From assembly GCF_001905465.1 (NCBI RefSeq), contig NZ_LISX01000023.1, positions 1 to 64,000 on the forward strand: a DNA stretch of 64,000 nt, written 5' to 3'. The notes under the pieces were generated by a model. It made no database searches, was not told the origin of the DNA, and saw only the letters and a program-made list of their open reading frames with translations. Shown one piece after another: positions 49,799 through 61,518 of the stretch (positions are counted from its first letter, which is position 1; each line of letters opens with the position of its first letter). This DNA comes from Kitasatospora sp. CB01950 (GTDB taxonomy: Bacteria > Actinomycetota > Actinomycetes > Streptomycetales > Streptomycetaceae). A program made the translations under genes and the position numbers.

Positions 49799-50440
49799 GT
49801 GAACGAGCTCAGCACGCCCTACCAGGACGCGCAACGCGCCGGCCAGCACGCCGTGCGGACCGCGATCCTCGACCACGCCATCGACCTCCTGGTCACCGAG
49901 GGGCCCGCCGCCCTGACGATGCGCCGCATCGCCACCGGCATCGGCGCCTCGACCAAGGTCCTGTACACCATGTTCGGCGGCAAGGAGGGCCTGGCCGACG
50001 CCCTCTACCGGGAGGGATTCGCCCGGCTGCGCCGCGCCCAGCAGCAAGTCCCGCGCGCCGCCGACCCGTTGACCGCCCTGAACGACCTCGGCACCGCCTA
50101 CCGGGCGCACGCCCTCGCCGAACCCGCCTACTACCGGGTGATGTTCGAACAGGCCGTGCCCGGCTACCGGCCCGGACCGGAGGCGCTGGCCGCCGCCGAC
50201 CACGCCTTCGACGCCTCCGTCACCGCCGTCCGGGCCTGCATCGACGCGGGCGTGTTCGCGCCCGGCGACGCGCACGAGATCTCCAAGCTGCTCTGGGCCG
50301 CCGCCCACGGCGCGGTGAGCCTCGAACTCGCCGGCCACTTCCCGCCGCAGACCGCCGCCGACCGCTTCGACGCCCTGATGACGGCCGTCGGACAGGCGTT
50401 CCTCGCCGAACCGACCCACGGACAAGGACACCGCGCATGA
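49799..50440 (+). CDS. TetR-family transcriptional regulator
   Basis: The 213-residue protein has a TetR helix-turn-helix (AILDHAIDLLVTEGPAALTMRRIATGIGASTKVLYTMFGGKEGLADALY in residues 22-70, split) and the WHG-type C-terminal domain (HALAEPAYYRVMFEQAVPG). The GTG at 49799 is used; another GTG lies three codons upstream. Its stop overlaps the carotenoid oxygenase start as ATGA, so the two are translationally coupled, and the palindromic operator just upstream should control both. Confidence 0.92.
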   Translation: MNELSTPYQDAQRAGQHAVRTAILDHAIDLLVTEGPAALTMRRIATGIGASTKVLYTMFGGKEGLADALYREGFARLRRAQQQVPRAADPLTALNDLGTAYRAHALAEPAYYRVMFEQAVPGYRPGPEALAAADHAFDASVTAVRACIDAGVFAPGDAHEISKLLWAAAHGAVSLELAGHFPPQTAADRFDALMTAVGQAFLAEPTHGQGHRA

Positions 50441-51804
50441 CGACCAACCGCTACCTGACCGGCAGCTTCGCCCCCGTCGCCGAAGAGGTCACCGCCCACG
50501 ACCTGCCCGTCACCGGCCGCATACCGGCCCACCTGAACGGCCGCTACCTGCGCAACGGCCCCAACGCACTGGGCATCGAGGACCCCGCCGCGCACATCTG
50601 GACCCTCGGCCCCGGCATGGTGCACGGCGTCCGCATCCGCGACGGCCGCGCCGAGTGGTACCGCAACCGTTGGGTGCGCTCGGCCGCCGTCGCCGACCAC
50701 CTCGGCGAGCCGCGCCGCGGCACCCCCGCCGACCCGCGGCTGGACTTCGCCCCCAACGTCCAGGTCGCGGGCCTCGCGGGCCGGACGTTCGCGCTGATCG
50801 AGGGCGGCATCCGCCCCTACGAACTCACCTACGAACTCGACACCCTGGGCCCCTGCAACCTCGGCGCCACCCCCGAGGGCTACAGCGCCAACGCGCACTC
50901 CGTCCTCGACCCGCACACCCGGGAACTGCACTCGCTCGCGTTCCGGTACGGCTCCGAACACGTCCAGCACATCGTGATGGACCGCACCGGCGCCGTCCGG
51001 CACACCACGCTGATCCACACCCCCGGCAACCCGTACATGCACGACTTCGCGCTGACCGAGCACCACGTCGTGCTGTACGACGCCCCCGTCGTCTTCAGCC
51101 CCGCCCACCTGCCCACCGGCGTGCCGTTCACCTGGGACGACACCCACCAGGCACGCGTCGGCGTGATGTCGCGCCACGGCGGGCCGGTGCGCTGGTTCGA
51201 CGTCGCGCCGTGCCTGGTCGGCCACACCCTCAACGCCTACGACGACGGCCACGAGGTGGTCGTCGACGTGGTCCGCCACCCCGAGGGCTTCGCCATCCGG
51301 GACTTCGGCGGCAGCCGCCCCACCCTCGACCGCTGGCGCATCGACCTGGCGGCCGGGACGATCCGCGAGGAACGGCTCGACGACCGCACCCAGGAGTTCC
51401 CGCGCGTCGACCCCCGCCGGGTCGGCCGCCCGCACCGCTACGGGTACGCCGCCGCCGCCGAACTGTACGCCGCACCCACCGGCCCCGACGACCCGCGCCC
51501 CGACGAGGGGTTCAGCAGCGCCCTGCTCAAGCACGACCTGCTGCGCGGCACCGTCGAGGCCCACGAGTTCGGCCGGTTCGGGGCCATCGGCGAGGCCGTG
51601 TTCGTCCCCGCCGAGACACCCGCCGCCGAGGACGACGGCTACCTGATGGCCTACGCCCACAACCCCGAACGCGGCGCGGCCGACCTGGTGATCCTCGCCG
51701 CACAGGACTTCGCCGGCGAACCCGTCGCCCGCATCCACCTGCCCGTCCGGGTACCGCTCGGCCTGCACGGCAACTGGGTACCCGGCGGGCCGGCGGATCA
51801 CTGA
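50437..51804 (+). CDS. Carotenoid cleavage oxygenase (RPE65 family)
   Basis: The 455-residue protein is a carotenoid oxygenase with the RNGPNA segment near the N-terminus and the four iron-binding histidines in the expected blocks: NAHSVLD, YMHDFALTEH, VGHTLNAY and the C-terminal LHGNWVPG. Such enzymes cleave C=C bonds in carotenoids or stilbenoids with O2. No carotenoid biosynthetic gene lies in the window, so the substrate is unknown. It is coupled to the TetR gene, and its 3' end overlaps the converging XRE-receiver gene by 7 bases. Confidence 0.94.
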   Translation: MTTNRYLTGSFAPVAEEVTAHDLPVTGRIPAHLNGRYLRNGPNALGIEDPAAHIWTLGPGMVHGVRIRDGRAEWYRNRWVRSAAVADHLGEPRRGTPADPRLDFAPNVQVAGLAGRTFALIEGGIRPYELTYELDTLGPCNLGATPEGYSANAHSVLDPHTRELHSLAFRYGSEHVQHIVMDRTGAVRHTTLIHTPGNPYMHDFALTEHHVVLYDAPVVFSPAHLPTGVPFTWDDTHQARVGVMSRHGGPVRWFDVAPCLVGHTLNAYDDGHEVVVDVVRHPEGFAIRDFGGSRPTLDRWRIDLAAGTIREERLDDRTQEFPRVDPRRVGRPHRYGYAAAAELYAAPTGPDDPRPDEGFSSALLKHDLLRGTVEAHEFGRFGAIGEAVFVPAETPAAEDDGYLMAYAHNPERGAADLVILAAQDFAGEPVARIHLPVRVPLGLHGNWVPGGPADH

Positions 51805-53120
51805 CGGGCGCTCGCCGCCGCCGCCGTCCGGTGGTCGGCCGGGCTCGTGGCCGGGCCGGCGACGGTGCTCACCGGGGTGCTCGCCGGGGTGCTCGCGACG
51901 GCGTTCGCGACGGTGCGGCGGGCCGGCGCCGGGAGCGTGGCGTGACGGCGGCGCTCGCGGTGCAGCTCGACGTGGACGGCGACCTTCGCGCGCAGCGCCC
52001 ACGGGTCGACCGGCTTCGGGATGAAGTCGACCGCGCCCGCCGCGTACCCGCGCATCGAGTGGTCCGGGTCCGTGCCGATCGCCGTGACGAAGATGATCGG
52101 AATGTCCCGGGTACGGGCCCGGCGCTTGATGTGCGCGGCCGTCTCGTAGCCGTCCATCCCCGGCATCTGCACGTCCAGCAGGATCACCGCGACCTCGTCC
52201 GGCTCCAGCAGCGCCCGCAACGCGTCCGGACCCGACGCGGCCCGCACCAGCCGGTGCCCGTGCGGCCCGAGGACCTCCTCCAGCACCATCAGGTTGTCCG
52301 GCCGGTCATCCACCAGCAGCACCTTCGGCGGCGGGCCCTCCTCCAGCGGACGGGCCGGCGGAAACGGGGTCTCCGAGAGGCCCTGCTGCTGCTCCACCAG
52401 GGCGAGTTGACGCTCGAACAGGTCGCAGCGGGTCTCCGCGCAGGTCGCCCGGTCCCGCGCCCGGTCCAGCTCCTCGGCGAGCCGGTCCACCTCGTTGGCC
52501 AGCGCGTCGCGCTCCGCGAGCAGCGCGGAGCGGTCCTGCGGTGCGGGCCGGCCCTGCGGGGGCGGCGCCGGGTCCGGGGCCGGTGGTTTCGGCACCGGCG
52601 GGCGGGACTCCAGGCGGACCAGCCGGGCGTCCAGGTCGGCGATCGACTGCCGGGTGTCGTCCAGCGCGTGGTCGAGCTGCTCCTCCCGCGCCCCCGCCCG
52701 GCGGGCCTCCCGGTCCGCCGCCTGCAACTGGCCCTCCAACTGCTGCACCGCCCGGCCGATCGACGCCGCCGTGCGCAGCGCCGCCCGGTGCTGCGCACGC
52801 AGCCGGTCCAGGTCCGCCGGCTCCAGCCGGGCGCCGCAGTCCTCGTCCAGGTGGTGCAGCATCTCCTCGACGAACGGCCACGGCGCGATCCGCGACCCCG
52901 CCAAGTACCGGGACAGCGTGCCCGGGTTGAGGTAGCAGCGGGTCGCGTACCGCCGCACCGAGATGCCCAGCTCCAGGAACAGCCCCCGCAAGGCCTCGGC
53001 GAACTCCCGGCACTCCCTGTTCAGTTCACGGTCCAGCGGCTGGAGCCCGCCGTCCCGGACAGGCTCCGCCCTCACGCTCCGCACCCCCGACGGCCGTCCA
53101 TCGGTCCGCCGGGTCGCCAT
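51798..53120 (-). CDS. XRE - coiled coil - response-regulator receiver protein
   Basis: The 440-residue protein combines an N-terminal XRE-like helix-turn-helix region (about 33-85; VRRYATRCYLNPGTLSRYLAGSRIAPW split), a long central coiled coil (about 105-225, heptad-rich with ALRTAAS, LEGQLQAADREA, LDDTRQSIADLDARL and DRLAEELDRARD), a Pro-rich linker and a CheY-like receiver domain (about 262-385) with VLLVDDRPDN, phospho-acceptor Asp in ILLDVQMPGMDGYE and the FVTA/KP sites. This is unusual, because response regulators normally put the receiver first. No histidine kinase is nearby, and the function is unknown. The ATG at 53118-53120 is the natural start. Confidence 0.85.
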   Translation of the reverse strand: MATRRTDGRPSGVRSVRAEPVRDGGLQPLDRELNRECREFAEALRGLFLELGISVRRYATRCYLNPGTLSRYLAGSRIAPWPFVEEMLHHLDEDCGARLEPADLDRLRAQHRAALRTAASIGRAVQQLEGQLQAADREARRAGAREEQLDHALDDTRQSIADLDARLVRLESRPPVPKPPAPDPAPPPQGRPAPQDRSALLAERDALANEVDRLAEELDRARDRATCAETRCDLFERQLALVEQQQGLSETPFPPARPLEEGPPPKVLLVDDRPDNLMVLEEVLGPHGHRLVRAASGPDALRALLEPDEVAVILLDVQMPGMDGYETAAHIKRRARTRDIPIIFVTAIGTDPDHSMRGYAAGAVDFIPKPVDPWALRAKVAVHVELHRERRRHATLPAPARRTVANAVASTPASTPVSTVAGPATSPADHRTAAAASARQ

Positions 53121-53314
53121 GTACGCCGCACCCGAATCCTCCACCCGTACCCGCCGGACGTCATCGTCCGGTCGCGCCAACCCCGGCCGCCACTGCGCCG
53201 GGGTGGACAGCAGCATGCCGGATCGCGAGGGTGTTGCGCGCCCCGCAACGCGCAGACGCTCCGGACGGGTGCAGAGCAGCAACGGCTTTGTGTGTGAGGA
53301 GAGCTGACGCACCA

Positions 53315-54166
53315 TCACTCTTTCGAGTAGGTGAGTGAGGGCGACGCGGGCGCCGGGACGAACCGCGTCGGCGCCTCGAAGGCGGCGCGGCGGGCCGCCC
53401 GGCGGAAGACCGCGAGGACGGCCGGGCCGACGATCAGCACGCACAGGCCGGTGGTGACGGCCCGCCCGGTGTCCCAGCCGAGCGAGGTCGCCAGGTCGAA
53501 CAGCAGGTAGCGGTGCCACTGCTCGGTGAACGGCAGACCCGGCAGGTAGGCGATCGAACTGTGCGGGTCGGTGGCGAACGGCCAGAAGGAGAGGTTGAGG
53601 AGGAACCCGAACAGGTAGCCGGACGCGGCTCCGTAGCCGGCGAGCATCACCACCTCGGGCCGGCCCCGGAGGCGCGGCAGCAGTCCGGCGATCAGCCCGA
53701 CGAACGCGCAGCCGAACATCTGGTACGGCATCCACGGGCCGACGCCGCCGGTGAGCAGCGCGGACGCGAACAGCGAGGTGCAGCCGAGAGTGAAACCGAA
53801 GCCCGGCCCGAAGACGCGCCCCGCGAGGACCAGGAGGAAGAACACCGTCTCGACGCCGGCGGTGCCCGCGCCGAGCGGACGCAGGCCCGCGTTGACGGCG
53901 GACAGCACGCCGAGCATCGCGAGGGCCTTGGCGTCGATGCCGCCGGACGCGATCTCGGAGACGACGACGGCCAGGATCAGCACCAGCAGCGCACCGAAGA
54001 TCAGCGGCGGCGCGTAGCTGGAGCCGAACTTCCCGGGCGCGACGACGAACGGCCACAGGAATGCGACCAGCCCGGCGAACGCCGCCGCCGCGATCACAGC
54101 CCGGGCCCGGAGCGGGACGCGGACAGCGGGGGCCGGGGTGGTGGGGGTCGGGGCGGCGGGGGTCAT
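53315..54166 (-). CDS. ECF transporter S component (substrate-binding membrane protein)
   Basis: The 283-residue protein is an integral membrane protein with about six helices and the ECF S-component pattern (AAAFAGLVAFLWPFVVAP, GGIDAKALAMLGVLSAVNAGLRPLG and WMPYQMFGCAFVGLIAG). It binds the transported vitamin at the outer face. Because the operon is preceded by a cobalamin riboswitch, a corrinoid is the likely substrate, but specificity cannot be read from sequence. It is the last gene; the ATPase stop overlaps its start by 4 bases (ATGA). Confidence 0.9.
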   Translation of the reverse strand: MTPAAPTPTTPAPAVRVPLRARAVIAAAAFAGLVAFLWPFVVAPGKFGSSYAPPLIFGALLVLILAVVVSEIASGGIDAKALAMLGVLSAVNAGLRPLGAGTAGVETVFFLLVLAGRVFGPGFGFTLGCTSLFASALLTGGVGPWMPYQMFGCAFVGLIAGLLPRLRGRPEVVMLAGYGAASGYLFGFLLNLSFWPFATDPHSSIAYLPGLPFTEQWHRYLLFDLATSLGWDTGRAVTTGLCVLIVGPAVLAVFRRAARRAAFEAPTRFVPAPASPSLTYSKE

Positions 54167-55797
54167 GGGGTGGCCTCCGGCCGGGTGGGGGCGGGATTCG
54201 GGAGGGCCCGGGTGAGCTGGGGGACGGTCAGGTAGGGATGGGGGGCGAGGATTTTGGCGGTCTGGGGGGCGAAGGTGGGGGAGGCGGTGATGACGGCGGG
54301 GGTGGGACCGTCGGCGACGATCTCGCCCTCGGCCATGACGACGACCCGGTCGGCCGCCGCGGCGGCGAACTCGACGTCGTGGGTGGCGACGACGACGGTG
54401 CGGCCCTCGGCGGCGAGCCGGTCGACGACGCCGACCAGGGAGTCCTTGGCGGGGTAGTCGAGGCCGCGGGTGGGTTCGTCGAGGAGGACGACCGGTGGGG
54501 CGGCGGCGAGTTGGACGGCCAGGACGAGGGCGAGCTGCTGGCCCTCGGAGAGGTCGCGGGGGTGGAGGCCGCCGGGGATGCCGGGGGCGAGGGCGTCCAG
54601 CAGTCCGCGGGCGGCGAGCCCGGTCGCGGACTCCCGGTCGGCCTGGGCGATTTCGGCGTCCACCGTCTCCAGGTAGAGCAGGTCGGTCGGGGTCTGCGGG
54701 ACGAGTCCGACCAGGCGGCGGGCCTCGGCGGCGGAGACCTTCCCGGGGTCGCGGCCGTCCACCCGCACCGTGCCGCCCCGGCGGGCGCCGGAGCCCTGGA
54801 GCGCCCACAGCAGCGAGGACTTGCCGGAGCCGTTGCGTCCCATCAGCGCCGTGACCTGCCCGGCCGTCAGCGACAGCGACACCTCCCGCACCGCCACCGT
54901 CCGGCCGTGCTTGACCACCACCCGCTGCGCGTCCAGCAGTCGGGCGCCCGGCACGGGAGTCCGCCGGACCGGCGGCACCGGAAGGCCGGCCAGGCGTTCG
55001 CGGAGCGGGGCCGCCGCACGGCGGGCGTCGCGGACGGAGAGCGGCAGCGGCTGCCAGCCGGCCAGGCGGCCGAGCCGGACCACCGGCGGGGCGATCGCGG
55101 TGGTGGCGAACACCTCGGCGGGCGGCCCGTCCCGGACGGTGCCGTCGCCGGGCAGGTACACCACCCGGTCGGCGTACTGGACGACCCGCTCCAGCCGGTG
55201 CTCGGCCAGCAGCACCGTCACGCCCAGGTCGTGGACGAGCCGGGTGATCGCCGCGAGCACCTCTTCGGCGGCGGTCGGGTCGAGCGCGGAGGTCGGTTCG
55301 TCCAGCACCAGCACCCGGGGATGGGCGGTCAGCACCGAGCCGATCGCCACCCGCTGCTGCTGGCCGCCGGAGAGTTCGTGCAGCGCGCGGTGCCGGAGGT
55401 CGGCCAGGCCGAGCAGGTCGAGAGTCTCCTCGACGCGCTTGCGCATCACGTCCGGCGGAACAGCCAACTGCTCCATGGCGTAGGCGAGTTCCTCCTCCAC
55501 CGTGTCGGTGGTGAACCCGGCCACCGGGTCCTGGCCCACCACGCCCACCACGTCGGCGAGTTCACGCGGCGGATGGTGCGCGGTGTCCCGGCCGTCGACC
55601 GTGACCCGGCCGGACAGGGTGCCGCCGGTGAAGTGCGGCACCAGGCCGTTCACCGCGCCCAGCAGAGTGGACTTGCCGGAGCCGGTCCGGCCCACCACCA
55701 GGCAGAGTTCGCCCTCGGGGATGTGCAGGTCCACCCCGCGCAGCACGGGCTCGCGCGCGCCGTGGTACACCACGCCGACCTGGTCGAAACGGATCAC
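54163..55797 (-). CDS. ECF transporter ATPase, EcfA-EcfA' fusion
   Basis: The 544-residue protein contains two ABC ATPase domains in one chain. The first has Walker A GRTGSGKST (about 36-44), signature LSGGQQQRV and Walker B VLVLDEPTSALD; the second has GRNGSGKSS, a degenerate signature LSEGQQLALV and VVLLDEPTRGLD. ECF transporters usually have two separate or identical ATPases; a fused pair is common in actinobacteria. It drives uptake together with EcfT and the S component. The GTG start overlaps the EcfT stop codon. Confidence 0.95.
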   Translation of the reverse strand: MIRFDQVGVVYHGAREPVLRGVDLHIPEGELCLVVGRTGSGKSTLLGAVNGLVPHFTGGTLSGRVTVDGRDTAHHPPRELADVVGVVGQDPVAGFTTDTVEEELAYAMEQLAVPPDVMRKRVEETLDLLGLADLRHRALHELSGGQQQRVAIGSVLTAHPRVLVLDEPTSALDPTAAEEVLAAITRLVHDLGVTVLLAEHRLERVVQYADRVVYLPGDGTVRDGPPAEVFATTAIAPPVVRLGRLAGWQPLPLSVRDARRAAAPLRERLAGLPVPPVRRTPVPGARLLDAQRVVVKHGRTVAVREVSLSLTAGQVTALMGRNGSGKSSLLWALQGSGARRGGTVRVDGRDPGKVSAAEARRLVGLVPQTPTDLLYLETVDAEIAQADRESATGLAARGLLDALAPGIPGGLHPRDLSEGQQLALVLAVQLAAAPPVVLLDEPTRGLDYPAKDSLVGVVDRLAAEGRTVVVATHDVEFAAAAADRVVVMAEGEIVADGPTPAVITASPTFAPQTAKILAPHPYLTVPQLTRALPNPAPTRPEATP

Positions 55798-56960
55798 TGG
55801 GACACCTCGGAGAGTTCACGGTCGTCGGCGGCGCGCGGGGACGGGCCCGCCGCGGGCGGACGCCCCGGCGGCGGGGCCAGCACGCCGGCCGCGCCGGCCA
55901 GCAGCAGCGCCACCGCAGGGACGACGGGCAGCGCGGGCCAGGACAGCGGGTACAGCGACGGATTGAGCGCGGTCGCGTCGTAGCCGACCGACACGCAGAG
56001 CAGCACGGCGGCCGTCAACCCGCAGCCCGCCACCCCCCATTCGGGGAGCCGCCACGGATCGGGCCGGTACGTGGTGCGCCGCACCCGCCGCCCGCCCAGC
56101 GCCAGGCCCGCCACGCACAGCGCCGACCCGGCCGCCAGCGCCGGCAGCCCGAGCAGCGCGGGCGCGGTGCCGTCGAGCAGCCCGTACAGGCCCGCGCACA
56201 GACCCGCCATCCCGCCCAGCAGCAGTGCGCCCGTCGCCCGGCGGGAGGCCTTCGTCGCGGTGCCGGAGCGGCCGTAGCCGCGCGAGTCCATCGCCGCCGC
56301 CAGGTGCAGCGAACGGTCCAGCGCGTCGCTCAGCACCGGCACCACGATGCCGCGCAGAGCGCGCACGCCCTTGCCCGATCCGGCCCTCAACCTCCGGGCC
56401 CGGCGCACCCGTTGGGCACTCGCGACCAGCTGCGGGGCGACGCTCAGCGACACCGTCACCGCCACGCCCAGCTCGTACAGCGCGCCCGGCAGAACCCGCA
56501 GGGCGCGCTTCGGATTGGCGAGGGTGTTGGCCGCGCCGATGCAGCACATCAGACACGCCAGCCGCAGACCGTCCACCGCCGAGGACAGCACCGCCTCCAG
56601 CGACACCGGCCCGCCGATCTCGATTCCCGCGTACCAGGCGGGAGTCGGAATGCGGGGCAGAGTCAGCAGGACGTGGTCCTCGGGGGTGACGCCGGTGGCG
56701 AAGACGCACCGGAACAGCACCCGGATCGCCACCACCGCCAGCGCCAGCCACAGGTAGTACGGGAAACCGCGCGCCCACGGGGCCTCGGTGCGCCGAGCGG
56801 TCACCACGAAGCCGAGCACGCCCAGCACCAGCAGGAGCAGCAGCGGATTGGTGGTCCGGGACGCCGCCGTGCCGAGCGCCAGCGCCCACGCCCACCAGGC
56901 CAGCGGGTGCAGGTCGCGGGGGATGCGCCGCCCGCCGTCCTCTGCCGGGTGCGCGCTCAC
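55794..56960 (-). CDS. ECF transporter T component (CbiQ/EcfT)
   Basis: The 388-residue protein is an EcfT/CbiQ membrane protein with about five to six helices in the N-terminal half, the coupling helix motifs ALRVLPGALYELG and, typically, the AxRG-type AAAMDSRGYGRSG near residues 222-234. The C-terminal region (about 290-388) adds four further hydrophobic segments beyond the usual family length. EcfT links the ATPases to the S component. Its start overlaps the stop of the beta-domain protein by 4 bases and its stop overlaps the ATPase start, so all five genes are translationally coupled. Confidence 0.93.
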   Translation of the reverse strand: MSAHPAEDGGRRIPRDLHPLAWWAWALALGTAASRTTNPLLLLLVLGVLGFVVTARRTEAPWARGFPYYLWLALAVVAIRVLFRCVFATGVTPEDHVLLTLPRIPTPAWYAGIEIGGPVSLEAVLSSAVDGLRLACLMCCIGAANTLANPKRALRVLPGALYELGVAVTVSLSVAPQLVASAQRVRRARRLRAGSGKGVRALRGIVVPVLSDALDRSLHLAAAMDSRGYGRSGTATKASRRATGALLLGGMAGLCAGLYGLLDGTAPALLGLPALAAGSALCVAGLALGGRRVRRTTYRPDPWRLPEWGVAGCGLTAAVLLCVSVGYDATALNPSLYPLSWPALPVVPAVALLLAGAAGVLAPPPGRPPAAGPSPRAADDRELSEVSQ

Positions 56961-57939
56961 TCGGCGGACGCCCGGCGGCGGCGCACCGCGACCACCGCCG
57001 TGGCCGCGCCCAGCGCGGCCACCAGCGCCACGCCCGCCACCGCCGGCCCGATCGAACCGGACGAGCGGCGCGGGGCGTCCGCAGCCGGCGCGGCGTTCAC
57101 GGCAACGGGGGCCGCGCTGCTGCCGGTGGAGGGCGCGGCGGTGGCGTCACGTGCCGAGGTGGACGGGGACGGGGAGGGGGTGTCGGAAGGGGACGGGCTC
57201 TCGGAGGGTTGTTCGGAGGGTTGCTCGGAGGGTTGCTCGGCGGGGGATGAACTGCCGTTGCCGGGCTGGGTGTTGGTGGATTTCGGGGTGTTCGGGGCGG
57301 TGTCGCCCTTGCTGCCGCCGCCACCGCCGGTGCCGCCGCCCGTCCCGCTGCCGCCGGTGGAGCCGCCCGAGGTCGAACCCGAGCCGCCCGGCGTCGAGTT
57401 GAGCGCGCGGACGGTGTCCGGGGCGAAGGTCGGGCCGCCCCGGGTGCCGTCGATGTCGGTCTCGCCGAAGATCCACAGATCGACGCTGCCCGGTACCGGC
57501 TTGTAGCTCATCGCCCCCAACTGGCTGTAGGACCAGGTGTTCCGACCCGGATCGGCATGCCAGTACGACCAGTACGCGGTGGCCGGCGGGGTCAGCACGC
57601 ACTTCTCCTGCTCGGGCGGCGGATACTGCTTGCCGCCCTGGTGACCGCTGTACCCGATCCGGCAGATGAACCCCGGACCGTCGTGCTGGGTGCCGGTGGT
57701 CTTCCACCCGCCCTGGTTGAGCAGCTGGTAGCCGGTGGTGGGCACCGTGCCGCAGGAGCGCAGCAACGGGCCGCCCCAGCGGCTGAAGTCCACGGCCAGC
57801 ACCACGTTCTGGCTGGTCGTGCACTGCTCGATCGGCAGCGCGCCCGCGTGGGCGGGCGTCGGGGCCAGCCCGCCGAGCGCGACGGCGAGGACAGTCCCCG
57901 CCGCCGCGCCCAGCCGAGCCGGACGGGAGAATCGCGCCG

Positions 57940-57943
<4 letters not shown>
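56957..57943 (-). CDS. Membrane-anchored exported protein with SCO2322-like beta domain
   Basis: The 328-residue protein has a signal peptide (1-33), a beta-rich domain (about 35-165), a long Gly/Ser/Pro-rich linker (about 170-290) and a C-terminal transmembrane helix followed by RRRR. The domain repeats the one at the N-terminus of the 57940-60822 product: 'AVDFS.WGG....C', 'TTG..LL...G', 'GPGF.CRIG', 'YWSYW.A', 'W.YS..GAM' and 'E.W.F.. '. It contains conserved Cys and Trp and resembles a transcobalamin-type beta domain (DUF4430-like). A surface-exposed corrinoid-binding role is inferred from the operon. The GTG at 57943 overlaps the stop of the upstream gene. Confidence 0.87.
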
Positions 57944-60822
<2,879 letters not shown>

Positions 60823-60937
60823 CGGCGTACTCCCTGATCGGGTCGTGGCGGGGCGAGGCGGCAGCGGACGGCGGACGAACCCCCGGTCCGACTGCGTCGT
60901 AGTCCGCGACGACGCATGTGGCGCTGAACGAACCCCC

Positions 60938-61048
60938 GGGGCAGGCATTCCGGCTCTCCCGTCGCGAGCGGACGGGACTACGGTTGCGGGTCAGCGCCGG
61001 ATTCGGACCGGCTTCCCCTGCTGCCGAAGGTGAAAAACCCGCTTATCA
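60938..61048 (-). promoter_or_regulatory. Cobalamin riboswitch-like leader of the ECF operon
   Basis: On the minus strand the leader contains GGGGAAGCCGGTCCGAATCCGG, then CGCTGACCCGCAACCGTAG and finally GAGCCGGAATGCCTGCCC, which are the conserved blocks of the cobalamin riboswitch. It lies about 115 bases upstream of the GTG at 60822. Actinobacterial cobalamin riboswitches repress when B12 is plentiful. A -10-like TGATAA is at 61043-61048, and a perfect palindrome GTTGACG-GGG-CGTCAAC lies just upstream at 61059-61075. Confidence 0.85.
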
Positions 61049-61075
61049 GACCACGCGGGTTGACGGGGCGTCAAC

Positions 61076-61294
61076 GCGTGAACAGGCCGACTCCGGGCCT
61101 GCGGCAGCGGCGGTGCGCGGTCCCGCCGCCTGGCTTCGAGGGGTGGTCTTGGCAGGTGGGCGACGGTAGGTGAAGGTGTGGCCGGATGAGTCGCGGGCCG
61201 TCGCGCCCGCTCGACCAAGGAGATCGTCATGCTTCGCCCGGGCGGCCCGCCGCCGACGGGATGTCCTGTTGCTTTCGTCACCCTGTCGGACGGC
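61076..61294. other. Intergenic region between two divergent riboswitches
   Basis: About 220 bp between the ECF operon leader and the leader at 61295 contain no credible gene. Open frames across it lack coding character. It should hold at least one promoter in each direction. Confidence 0.5.
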
Positions 61295-61412
61295 GCGCCG
61301 GGTGCGGTAGCGTCCGGGTGGCCGAGCGGGGGAATCCGGTGGGAATCCGGGACTGACGCGCAACGGTGAGGGCCCCTTCCGGCCCGAGTCCGAATGCCCG
61401 CCGGCCGTGCAC
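61295..61412 (+). promoter_or_regulatory. Cobalamin riboswitch-like leader of the secreted toroid gene
   Basis: The plus strand reads GGTGCGGTAGCG, then GGGAATCCGGTGGGAATCCGG, GACTGACGCGCAACGGTGAGG and GAGTCCGAATGCCCGCC, matching the cobalamin riboswitch core in order and spacing. It lies about 107 bases before the TTG start at 61519 and is divergent from the ECF-operon riboswitch. Confidence 0.88.
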
Positions 61413-61518
61413 CACGAGCGACAGCCACCCACGCGATCCGGGCGGCGGCCGCCCCGCTGCCGCGCCTGCGCACGGACGGACGGGGACCGGTCGGCGTCCC
61501 GACCAGAGGAGCCCCGCC

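Noticed and set aside
53315..56960. Cobalt or nickel importer (CbiMNQO)
   Set aside because: There is no CbiM or CbiN protein; the S component and fused ATPase fit a vitamin-type ECF transporter. Cobalt handling is more likely by CbtB (and CbtA).
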